Source: Betaproteobacteria bacterium
Lineage (GTDB): Bacteria > Pseudomonadota > Gammaproteobacteria > Burkholderiales > SG8-41
NCBI GenBank assembly: GCA_021414185.1
Contig: JAIOOZ010000205.1
Span: forward strand, 1-5,717
Direction: 5' to 3'
Length of the DNA: 5,717 bases
The notes under the pieces are model-generated. The model did not search any database and was not told where the DNA came from. It saw nothing but the letters and a program-made list of their open reading frames with translations. A program made the position numbers and the translations under genes. Below, piece after piece: positions 1-5,717 of the stretch; positions within the stretch are counted from its first letter, which is position 1; each line of letters opens with the position of its first letter.

Positions 1-477
1 CTGCATCATGAGCGCTTCGACGGAAGTGGCTATCCGCGCGGTTTGCGCGGAACTGCAATCGCCTTTTACGGCTTGATCGCGGGTATCGTGGATGCATACG
101 ACACGCTTACCGCACCTCAGCCTTTCGGCGAGAACATGTCTCCCGCCAATGCGCTCAACATCATTTACAAGGGGCGCGGGAAGCAGTTCCATCCGGCGCT
201 CGTGGAACAGTTCATTCAGTGCGTCGGCGTTTTCCCGATAGGCAGTGTCGTCGAGCTGAACAGCGGCGAAGTCGCGGTCGTGATCGCCCAGAACCTGGTG
301 CGTCGAATGCAACCGCGCATCATGATCGTCAAGGATGCCAAAGGCAATCCATACGTGCCCTACAAGATGATGGATCTGATGAAGGAACACAAGTTCAAGC
401 CGGACGAGCCTTACCGGATACTGCGTTCACTCGAGTACGACTCCGTCAAGATAGACCCGCGCGAGTTGTTCCTGTGA
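1..477 (+). CDS. HD-GYP domain cyclic-di-GMP phosphodiesterase, C-terminal part (5' end outside window)
   Basis: The open frame enters from the left edge with no start in view and ends at TGA 475-477, giving the last 158 residues. It opens inside the HD-GYP signature: visible residues 2-12 read HHERFDGSGYP, with the paired histidines and the DGxGYP core intact, followed at 30-37 by VDAYDTLT, where the aspartate matches the downstream metal ligand of the family. HD-GYP proteins hydrolyse cyclic-di-GMP to pGpG or GMP at a two- or three-metal centre; the HD residues themselves lie upstream and cannot be checked. After the catalytic core, a tail with FHPALVEQFIQ and PIGSVVELNSGEVAVV (about 63-94) resembles the C-terminal extension of proteobacterial HD-GYP proteins, many of which carry an N-terminal DUF3391; that part would be outside the window. 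The stop overlaps the GTG start of the next gene, so the two are probably cotranscribed and translationally coupled. The part seen looks catalytically competent. Confidence 0.93.
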   Translation: MHHERFDGSGYPRGLRGTAIAFYGLIAGIVDAYDTLTAPQPFGENMSPANALNIIYKGRGKQFHPALVEQFIQCVGVFPIGSVVELNSGEVAVVIAQNLVRRMQPRIMIVKDAKGNPYVPYKMMDLMKEHKFKPDEPYRILRSLEYDSVKIDPRELFL

Positions 478-1784
478 GCGACCCCGAGTCTGCGGGTGGG
501 TCCTCGGCTCAGGATTTCCAGGCTGGCGAGGCAATTCCGTTTCTCGACGCGCTGCGCGGCAAGCTCGAAGAGCGACGCGCCGATGGCGGGAATCTTGCGG
601 TGTTGCTTATCGAATGCGGAGTAATCAGCCGGATCGACGCCGTGTGGGGTTACCACGTGGGTGATGCCGTACGCGGCCGCGTCGGCGCATCGCTGCGGGC
701 CGATGTGCTTCGTCCGGGCGATCTTGTAGGCGAAATGGGAAGGGACGATTTCGCCTTTGTCCTGTCAACCGTGGAAGGGCCGGGCGTCGCCCTGCTGGCG
801 GCGAAGAAGTCGTTGCGCGCGATGAATGCACCGTTCTGGATCGGCGACGAGGAAATCTCCGCCAGTCCGGCGATCGGTATTGCGATGTGCCCCGCCGACG
901 GAGATCAAGTGGAGGTTTTGCTGCAACGAGCGAAGAGCGCCTGCACCCTTGCGCGTGACTTGCCTGGACGCGTCGCCGAATACGAGGAAAACCAGGAGAA
1001 TCCGGCGGCGTCGAAGCTGTTGTATGAGAACCGCCTGCGTACCGCTGTCGCGGAAGATGCCCTGGAGCTGTTGTTTCAGCCGCAATACGACCTTCGCCTG
1101 GGCCAGGTCATGGGCGCCGAAAGCCTGCTGTGCTGGAGCGATCCGTCGCTCGGCATGGTGTCCTCCGAAGAGGCGTTCGCTGCGGCCGAATCAGCGGGGA
1201 TAGTTCCCGACCTGCTTTCGTCGATACTGAATCGTGCCCTGCGCAATATCTCGGAACTACGTTATAGCGCCGGTCTTGATCTGCGTATTGGAGTCAAGCT
1301 TCCGGCGCGAGCGCTGCTGCACACTGAACTTCCCGACGTGGTTCAGCGTGCGCTGGGCACCTGGAGCAGACGGCCCGGCAGTCTCATTCTGGAGATCGGA
1401 GAGACGTCCGTATTGGGCGAAGAGGCGATCGCAAGAGAGACGCTTGGCCGGCTCAAGGAACTTGGCGTGAAGTTGTCGATCGATGATGCGGGAATGGCGC
1501 TTTCATCCCTGTTCTTGCTGGCAACCCTACCGTTTCAGGAAATCAAGATCGATGTGTCGTCATCGCGCGACCTGGCCGGCGAGGCGAAGTCGGAACGGAT
1601 TCTCCAGTCGATCATCGAGCTTGCGCACTTCTTGAGACTTGCGGTCGTGGCCGTCGGGGTCGCCGACGAGGCGGCTGCTGCGCGGCTCAAGGAACTGGGC
1701 TGCGACTACATGCAGGCGGATTTCAAGGGCCCGGCCGTGGACCCCCAGGGTTTTGTCGAACGCTTTGGATTCAGCGAAGACTGA
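474..1784 (+). CDS. Degenerate GGDEF-EAL domain protein, probably non-catalytic
   Basis: This 436-residue protein starts at GTG 474, which overlaps the upstream stop as GTGA; a weak GCGAG lies about 8 nt before it. The same frame is open back to 219, but that part lies inside the HD-GYP gene and does not look like protein, so the overlapping GTG is preferred. A GGDEF-like domain covers about residues 20-150. The GGDEF site reads GRDDF at 89-93, and the usual metal-binding DxDxFK region is replaced by IECGVIS, so cyclase activity is unlikely. An EAL-like domain covers about 180-430. EAL reads ESL (216-218), the catalytic Asn is Lys275, LEIGET keeps its glutamates (307, 310), DDFG reads DDAG (337-340), Lys358 and Gln414 remain, and the AEGVE glutamate is Val394. 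With at least two catalytic positions lost, phosphodiesterase activity is doubtful. No membrane segment is obvious. I infer a c-di-GMP-binding or partner protein acting with the HD-GYP enzyme, loosely comparable to the inactive GGDEF-EAL protein CsrD. Confidence 0.9.
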   Translation: MSDPESAGGSSAQDFQAGEAIPFLDALRGKLEERRADGGNLAVLLIECGVISRIDAVWGYHVGDAVRGRVGASLRADVLRPGDLVGEMGRDDFAFVLSTVEGPGVALLAAKKSLRAMNAPFWIGDEEISASPAIGIAMCPADGDQVEVLLQRAKSACTLARDLPGRVAEYEENQENPAASKLLYENRLRTAVAEDALELLFQPQYDLRLGQVMGAESLLCWSDPSLGMVSSEEAFAAAESAGIVPDLLSSILNRALRNISELRYSAGLDLRIGVKLPARALLHTELPDVVQRALGTWSRRPGSLILEIGETSVLGEEAIARETLGRLKELGVKLSIDDAGMALSSLFLLATLPFQEIKIDVSSSRDLAGEAKSERILQSIIELAHFLRLAVVAVGVADEAAAARLKELGCDYMQADFKGPAVDPQGFVERFGFSED

Positions 1785-1786
1785 AG

Positions 1787-1818
1787 TCGCGGCAGGCAAT
1801 CCTGCGGTGTCGCCGCGA
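1787..1818. terminator. Inverted repeat between convergent genes, possible bidirectional terminator
   Basis: TCGCGGC (1787-1793) pairs perfectly with GCCGCGA (1812-1818), giving a 7-bp G+C-rich stem around an 18-nt loop. A competing inner hairpin, CAGG-CAAT-CCTG (1793-1804), can form inside it. It sits in the 41-bp gap between two genes that converge from opposite sides, where a symmetrical terminator would serve both. No run of T or A follows on either side, so it is not a classical intrinsic terminator; it may be only a structured 3' end or a chance palindrome in G+C-rich DNA. Confidence 0.35.
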
Positions 1819-1825
1819 TCACGTG

Positions 1826-3022
1826 TCAGTGGTGTCCCATTGCCCAGACGCCATCCCAGCCTTCCGGCGGCGGCGTCTCGATGTATTGCCGGCAACGTTC
1901 CAAAAACAGGCTCGATGGCTTGTCCCCCGGATTGGCGTTCGACGCCGCATGGAAGCACGTTGCGGCTTGCACCCAATCGCGCTGCCGGTACAGTCGCAGA
2001 CCCTCGGCGTAAGCCTGCAGCACTTCGTCGCGCATTGAAAAGCTCTTTTCGGTGTGGTGATCGAGCGCTTCAAATACGGAAAAGGGCTGGGTTGATCCGC
2101 GAACGCGTATCAGGTCGATTTCCCGCAAGAGCGCCGGCCGCTTCAGCTTGGCCGCCGTGAACTGGCACAACAGGACGCTGGTGCCGTAGTACTTGTTGGC
2201 GGATTCCAGGCGTTCCGCCAGGTTCACCCGGTCTCCGATAACGGTGTATTCGAGGCGCTTGGGCGAACCGATGTTGCCCACCACCACATGCCCGGTGCTG
2301 ACGCCGACGCCAATGTGAATTGGCTCGCGGCCCGTGTTTACCCGGCGCTGGTTCAGCAGGCGCAGGCCCGTCATCATCCGGTTCCCTACTTCCACGGCGT
2401 CGTCGGCGTCGCTGTCCCCGGCCATCACGGACCCGAATACCGCCATGATCATGTCACCGATGTATTTGTCCAGTATTCCGTTGTGGGCAAAAACGATGTC
2501 GACCATGTCGGTAAAATATTCGTTAAGCATGACAATGGTTTCGCGGGCGCCGAGACGCTCGGAGATCGAGGTAAAACCCCTGATATCCGAAAACAGCACG
2601 CTGACTTCGCGGTCGACCCCGGACAGCGTCGCGTCGCCGCTTTCCAGGAGCTGGTCAACCACGGCCTTGCTCATGTAGCGCGACATCGTGTTGCGCAGGC
2701 GCTTTTCCCGGGTGATGTCCTCGATTACCAGCATATAGCCCATCGGCTGGTCGCGAGTTGTCACCAGCGGCACGGCCGTGAGATTGATCGACACCGACGT
2801 GTGGTCCTCGAGTAGCAAGTCGGCATCCACGGTAATGTCGGTTTCGCCCGATGAGCGAACTTTCCCCAGGCTGTTCAGAATCCAGGCATTTCGCGTGCCG
2901 AGGACTTCCTGTGCGGTCTTGCCTTCCAGTTTCTGCCCGGACTGGCGCAGGATCCGGGTGGCAGCCTGATTCACCTTGGTAATGTTCCACGACGCGTCCA
3001 TTGTCACCACGCCATTGCTCAT
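1826..3022 (-). CDS. PAS-class III adenylate cyclase: C-terminal fragment of an interrupted GAF-GAF-PAS-cyclase gene
   Basis: This is the effector half of the broken cyclase gene. Recognisable homology begins at RNYNEG (about 3052), just before the PAS domain; the first usable ATG (3022) gives 398 residues beginning MSNGVVTMD. The frame is open further back to 3160, but there it is only the shadow of the GAF half. PAS covers about 1-104. The cyclase domain covers about 138-320 with every catalytic landmark: FSDIRGFT with metal Asp146, LDKYIGD with adenine-selecting Lys186 and metal Asp190, YTVIGDRVNLAERLE with Asp264 for base recognition, Asn267 and Arg271 for the transition state. The Lys/Asp pair predicts ATP, not GTP, as substrate, producing cAMP. 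A helical, TPR-like tail (about 330-398) with YRQRDWVQAA and a final PPPEGWDGVW motif is usual in this cyclase group. Starting at ATG 3022 would trim the first PAS helix. The fragment could be active but would lack GAF control; the whole locus may equally be a pseudogene or a sequencing or assembly error. Confidence 0.85.
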   Translation of the reverse strand: MSNGVVTMDASWNITKVNQAATRILRQSGQKLEGKTAQEVLGTRNAWILNSLGKVRSSGETDITVDADLLLEDHTSVSINLTAVPLVTTRDQPMGYMLVIEDITREKRLRNTMSRYMSKAVVDQLLESGDATLSGVDREVSVLFSDIRGFTSISERLGARETIVMLNEYFTDMVDIVFAHNGILDKYIGDMIMAVFGSVMAGDSDADDAVEVGNRMMTGLRLLNQRRVNTGREPIHIGVGVSTGHVVVGNIGSPKRLEYTVIGDRVNLAERLESANKYYGTSVLLCQFTAAKLKRPALLREIDLIRVRGSTQPFSVFEALDHHTEKSFSMRDEVLQAYAEGLRLYRQRDWVQAATCFHAASNANPGDKPSSLFLERCRQYIETPPPEGWDGVWAMGHH

Positions 3023-4023
3023 GCTGCGCAGGATGCCTTCGTTGTAGTTGCGGGCAGCATGTTGTTGGTCTTGTAGCCGGTATGCTTGTCGACCTCTGGA
3101 TTGAATCGCGCATCCGCGTAAGCGTCGGGGATGTTGATCGGCGCCACGGCGGTGAAGCACTCGCCGGCGATCCCCGCATCGCTGGGAAACCGTATTTCCT
3201 GGATAGTGGCTCCGCCGGCGACCTGGGAAAAGAGTTCATCGCGGGCCGGGTCATAAAGAAACAGCGATCCACGATCGGCATCGAGCAGCAGGGTTGCCGC
3301 GTCGATGATCTTTTGCAGCAGCGGCTCCAGGACTATCTCCGAAGCGATGGAACTCACGACCTCGAGCAGCAAGGCCTCCTCGCGCTGCGCCCGCTCGGTC
3401 TTCTCGAATATCTGCGCGTTTTCCAGGGCGGCGGCTGCCTGATGCGATAGTGCCTCGAGCAGATGCAGGTCCTCGGTGCAGAAATCTCCGTTGTGCTTGT
3501 TGAGCGCCTGCGTGATGCCGATAACCTCGTGCTTTCTGTTGCGTATGGGAACGCAAAGGATGTTGCGCGTGCGATAACCGGAGCGCTGGTCTACTTCGCG
3601 ATTGAACAAGGGGTCGGCGTAGGCGTCGGCGATTATCCGTCCCTCGCCGCTGGCAAATACCGCGCCGGCGATGCCCAGTGTCGCAGCAAAGCGAACTTCG
3701 CCGATGACGCTGCCCTGCATCACGCGGGAGAACAACTCGTTCGTTTCCGGGTCATGGAGGAACAGGGAACTGCGGTCCGCGCCGAGCGTCTCCGTCATGA
3801 CCTCCATCAACCGGGGAAACAGGACATCGAGGGACAAACTGTCGGAAACCGTGTTGGCGAGGTCGACAAACCGGGTCTGCCGTTGCGCTGTCTCGGCAAG
3901 GCGCAAGATCAGGTCGGTCTTCTCCGTATCCGACAGGTCTTTGAGAAGCTGCACGATTTCGAGGCGCGGACTGCGTGGGTCGAGAATCCTGCGGACCGTT
4001 TCGGGGAGGATATGCACGCTCAT
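3019..4023 (-). CDS. Tandem GAF sensor: N-terminal fragment of the interrupted adenylate cyclase gene (GAF2 truncated)
   Basis: The frame starts at ATG 4023 (weak TAGGCG upstream) and gives 334 residues, cytoplasmic with no membrane segment. A helical N-terminus (1-60) leads into GAF1 (about 65-205), which ends in NKHNGDFCTED (175-185); this resembles the NKFDE motif of cyclic-nucleotide-binding GAF domains, with the last Glu replaced by Leu. A helical linker (about 205-235) precedes GAF2. GAF2 follows GAF1 without gaps for 74 residues (83-156 against 250-323, about 39 identical) and then breaks off after YKTNNML. The last 11 residues, PATTTKASCAA, are out-of-frame reading of the sequence that should encode RNYNEG. 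In Anabaena CyaB1/CyaB2, tandem GAF domains of this kind bind cAMP or a related ligand and activate the attached PAS-cyclase; here the C-terminal half of GAF2, where its own NKFDE motif should be, is missing. The stop TGA (3021-3019) overlaps the ATG of the PAS-cyclase half as ATGA. Confidence 0.85.
   Translation of the reverse strand: MSVHILPETVRRILDPRSPRLEIVQLLKDLSDTEKTDLILRLAETAQRQTRFVDLANTVSDSLSLDVLFPRLMEVMTETLGADRSSLFLHDPETNELFSRVMQGSVIGEVRFAATLGIAGAVFASGEGRIIADAYADPLFNREVDQRSGYRTRNILCVPIRNRKHEVIGITQALNKHNGDFCTEDLHLLEALSHQAAAALENAQIFEKTERAQREEALLLEVVSSIASEIVLEPLLQKIIDAATLLLDADRGSLFLYDPARDELFSQVAGGATIQEIRFPSDAGIAGECFTAVAPINIPDAYADARFNPEVDKHTGYKTNNMLPATTTKASCAA
3050..3057 (-). other. Deletion/frameshift junction in the cyclase gene
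   Basis: On the minus strand, AACATGCTG ends the GAF2 homology (TNNML) and CGCAACTACAACGAA begins the pre-PAS linker (RNYNE) in a different frame; only about two bases lie between. The GAF1 copy continues at the equivalent point with CVPIRNRK and the rest of a complete domain. The sharp switch from one homologous block to another is what identifies the breakpoint. Confidence 0.8.
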
Positions 4024-4277
4024 GACGCCTAGAATCAGTTGAGAAAGTACATTGTATCCCTTTCTTCTAAAAAGGATTTACCTCCGGTTTCTTGACGTTT
4101 GTTCTAAGTTCGGGAGCCCTTCGGCTTTGTATGGGGTAGAACTTAAGGGATATGTGATCGGGTTGATGCCTGACGCGGAAGATGAAAAATGTCCGCCGGA
4201 ATTCACGACTGCTATCATCGTGACGGACGGCGTGGGCGTTCGTTTCAAAACAGGCTGGGCGGAGGCGGGGGTGACGG
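4024..4277. other. Divergent intergenic region between the cyclase and acyltransferase genes
   Basis: These 254 bp separate two genes that are transcribed away from each other, so promoters for both should lie here. The part near the cyclase gene is visibly richer in A+T than the rest of the window (about 4040-4100), as expected of a promoter zone. I find no clear -35/-10 pair for the acyltransferase gene. An imperfect direct repeat, GTGACGGAYGG, occurs at 4220-4230 and 4271-4281; the second copy contains the acyltransferase start codon. Open frames crossing the region show no protein-like composition or recognisable motif. Confidence 0.6.
4051..4056 (-). promoter_or_regulatory. Possible -10 element of the GAF/cyclase gene
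   Basis: The minus strand reads TACAAT here, five of six matches to TATAAT, 27 nt ahead of the ATG at 4023, which would leave a leader of roughly 20 nt. No convincing -35 hexamer stands 16-18 bp upstream, and no extended -10 TG is present. The match could be chance. Confidence 0.22.
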
Positions 4278-5717
4278 ATGGGCGAGGCGGTTGTACTACC
4301 GTTGTGGGCATTCCTCATCCTGGCCGGCTTTGCCGGTTGGGCGGTGCTGGTGCTGTTGCTGGCGCCGGGGATGCGCTGGTTCTTCCGGCGCCGTATCAAG
4401 TTGGTGCTGCACCAGATCGGCGGGAGACTCCGCATCGAGTTGCCCTCCTTCAAGCTGACCCGCCGACAGGTGCTGATCGATCGGTTGTTTCATGACCCCA
4501 AGGTGCAGGCCGCCGCCGCGGCCCATGCGGTTGCCGGCAACGAGGCGCTGGGAGAGATATGGCGGCGCATCGACCGCTATGCGCGCGAAATTGTGCCCTC
4601 GTTCAATGCCTATATTTACTACCGCGTCGGGTATGCCTTGGCGCGCGCGGCGGCGCGGGCACTTTACCGCGTGCGTATCGGTTTCGTCGACGAGGCGGCA
4701 CTGGCCAGGATTGATCCGAAGTCCACCATCGTATTCGTCATCAATCACCGCAGCAACATGGATTACGTCCTGGTGGCCTTTCTTGCCGCGGAACACGCCA
4801 CACTCTCTTTCGCGGTGGGCGAATGGGCGCGGATCTGGCCGCTGCAGCAATTGATCCGCGCCATGGGTGCCTACTTTGTCAGGCGCAATTCCGGCGATCC
4901 GCTTTATCGCACGGTTCTCTCGCGCTATGTGCAGATGGCCTCCGAGGCCGGCGTCACCCAAGCGGTGTTTCCCGAGGGCGGACTGACCGTGGATGGCCGG
5001 CTGCGTTCGCCGAAATTCGGCCTGCTCGACTACATGCTGAAGACTTTCGACGAACGCGAAGCGGATGGTCGGCGGGATCTGGTGTTCATCCCGGTCGGGC
5101 TCAATTACGACCGCGTGCTGGAGGACCGCAGCCAGTTGCTCAAGCTGCATCCGGAAGCGCCGCGTCCGGGGCGCTTGCGCGGTCTGGGCATTACCGCCGG
5201 ATTCTTTCTTCACAACCTGGTGCAGATAGCCAGGGGAGGATGGCATCGCTTCGGCTATGCCTGCGTGAATTTCGGTACGCCGTTTTCGGTACGCGCCTAC
5301 GCGCGCGAACGCGGCGTGCATTTTCCGTCACTGAGTGACGCGCAACGACGCGACGAGGTCGGAATAGTTGCCGCAAGGCTGATGGACGCCATCGGCCGCG
5401 TGATTCCCGTGCTGCCAGTCTCGCTGGTGGCCAGCATTCTGGTGCGGGATCCGGCGCATGCCATGAGCGAACTGGAACTGAAGGCGGCGGCCCATGTCCG
5501 CATGCGCGAACTGGAAGCCCGAGGAGCGCATCTCTATATTCCGCGCCATGATCAGGATTACGCCTTCGGCGTCGGCCTGCGCATGCTGATCCTGCGCCGA
5601 ATCGTACTGGAAGAGGACGGGCTGTTTCGGCCAGCGCCGGAACAGCTTGAAACCCTCGGCTACTATGCAAATGCAATTTCACACCTCGACGCGCCCCGCA
5701 TGCTCGTGACCGAGATG
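4278..5717 (+). CDS. PlsB-like glycerol-3-phosphate acyltransferase (3' end outside window)
   Basis: The frame is open for 480 codons from ATG 4278 to the window edge. An in-frame TGA at 4272-4274 fixes this ATG as the earliest start; a purine-rich GGAGG lies at 4261-4265, rather far (12 nt) upstream. Residues 8-30 form a hydrophobic membrane segment followed by a basic RRRIK patch, giving an N-terminal inner-membrane anchor. The acyltransferase fold follows with its motifs in order: NHRSNMD with the catalytic His157 and Asp162 of HX4D, GAYFVRR (197-203), FPEGG (231-235) and FIPVGLNYDRV (from 270). The EGG form of motif III and the PVGLNYD form of motif IV resemble PlsB, which acylates sn-glycerol-3-phosphate at position 1 as the first step of phospholipid synthesis, more than PlsC. 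About 150 residues before motif I are also PlsB-like in arrangement. E. coli PlsB is about 807 residues; the length here cannot be judged. Substrate assignment is by motif only; a related lysophospholipid or DHAP acyltransferase is possible. Confidence 0.88.
   Translation, partial: MGEAVVLPLWAFLILAGFAGWAVLVLLLAPGMRWFFRRRIKLVLHQIGGRLRIELPSFKLTRRQVLIDRLFHDPKVQAAAAAHAVAGNEALGEIWRRIDRYAREIVPSFNAYIYYRVGYALARAAARALYRVRIGFVDEAALARIDPKSTIVFVINHRSNMDYVLVAFLAAEHATLSFAVGEWARIWPLQQLIRAMGAYFVRRNSGDPLYRTVLSRYVQMASEAGVTQAVFPEGGLTVDGRLRSPKFGLLDYMLKTFDEREADGRRDLVFIPVGLNYDRVLEDRSQLLKLHPEAPRPGRLRGLGITAGFFLHNLVQIARGGWHRFGYACVNFGTPFSVRAYARERGVHFPSLSDAQRRDEVGIVAARLMDAIGRVIPVLPVSLVASILVRDPAHAMSELELKAAAHVRMRELEARGAHLYIPRHDQDYAFGVGLRMLILRRIVLEEDGLFRPAPEQLETLGYYANAISHLDAPRMLVTEM

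Larger units (their letters stand above)
1826..4023 (-). pseudogene. GAF-GAF-PAS-adenylate cyclase gene interrupted by an internal frameshifting deletion (whole locus)
   Basis: Together the two minus-strand frames make one family member: GAF1, half of GAF2, PAS, class III cyclase, helical tail. The locus is 2198 nt, not a multiple of three, and the frame changes within about 3050-3057. By alignment with GAF1 (residues 157 to about 210) roughly 55-60 codons are lost; the frame arithmetic requires the missing length to leave remainder 1 on division by 3. No stop codon or decay is visible elsewhere and all catalytic residues remain, so the lesion is recent, tolerated through the restart at 3022, or an artefact of sequencing or assembly. 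Treat this entry as an alternative reading of the two CDS fragments. Confidence 0.65.

Noticed and set aside
219..473. N-terminal extension of the GGDEF-EAL frame upstream of the GTG at 474
   Set aside because: It overlaps the conserved HD-GYP tail in another frame and its translation is Arg/Gln/Asp-rich without domain similarity.
2288..2815. A 175-codon plus-strand frame opposite the cyclase domain
   Set aside because: It is antisense to fully conserved cyclase catalytic motifs and has the His- and Val-rich composition of a shadow frame.
4092..4097. TTGACG as a -35 element for the acyltransferase gene
   Set aside because: No -10-like hexamer lies 16-18 bp downstream (the sequence there is around GAGCCC), so it does not form a promoter.
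4115..4126. Small hairpin AGCC-CTTC-GGCT in the divergent intergenic region as a terminator
   Set aside because: The stem is only 4 bp, no T-run follows, and both flanking genes read away from it, so a terminator is not expected.
4153..4168. TGTGATC resembling the left half of a CRP (cAMP receptor) site near the cyclase gene
   Set aside because: The right half (TGATG against TCACA) does not match; one half-site is expected by chance and its nearness to a cyclase gene is not evidence.
4052..4495. A 147-codon plus-strand frame covering the intergenic region and the start of the acyltransferase gene
   Set aside because: Its latter half is an out-of-frame reading of the acyltransferase membrane segment, there is no clear ribosome binding site, and no motif is recognisable.
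4296..5321. A 341-codon open frame on the minus strand opposite the acyltransferase gene
   Set aside because: It lies wholly antisense to a frame carrying four ordered acyltransferase motifs, and its translation is rich in Arg, His and Gln with no recognisable domain, as expected of a shadow in G+C-rich coding DNA.

Overview
The window is 5.7 kb of G+C-rich, densely coding DNA. The families and codon habits suggest a proteobacterium, perhaps a betaproteobacterium, but this is an inference from protein type and no taxonomic marker gene is present. There is no RNA gene, CRISPR array or insertion sequence that I can support.

Layout. (1) Positions 1-1784, plus strand, hold a two-gene signalling operon. 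The 3' end of an HD-GYP-type cyclic-di-GMP phosphodiesterase gene overlaps by four bases (GTGA) a 436-residue GGDEF-EAL protein. Both domains of that second protein have lost signature residues, so it looks like a binding or regulatory relative rather than an enzyme. (2) Positions 1785-1825 form a short convergent gap with a 7-bp perfect inverted repeat. (3) Positions 1826-4023, minus strand, hold what was once one gene for a GAF-GAF-PAS-class III adenylate cyclase, the domain order known from cyanobacterial CyaB1/CyaB2. It is broken: GAF2 stops at its midpoint, about 55-60 expected residues are absent, and reading continues in another frame at the linker just before the PAS domain. By chance or not, the frame of the first half ends in an ATGA overlap with an ATG of the second half, so two separate polypeptides (sensor, and PAS-cyclase) could still be made. 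(4) Positions 4024-4277 are a divergent intergenic region. (5) From 4278 to the window end, plus strand, lies an open-ended PlsB-like glycerol-3-phosphate acyltransferase gene with an N-terminal membrane segment and all four acyltransferase motifs.

Taken together, a c-di-GMP module (HD-GYP plus degenerate GGDEF-EAL) sits tail-to-tail with a cAMP module, and the cAMP gene is head-to-head with a phospholipid-synthesis gene. Functional linkage among the three is not shown by the sequence. The observations most worth a second look are the interrupted cyclase with its fortuitous restart and the doubly degenerate GGDEF-EAL partner of the HD-GYP protein. I did not see a clearly new kind of system.
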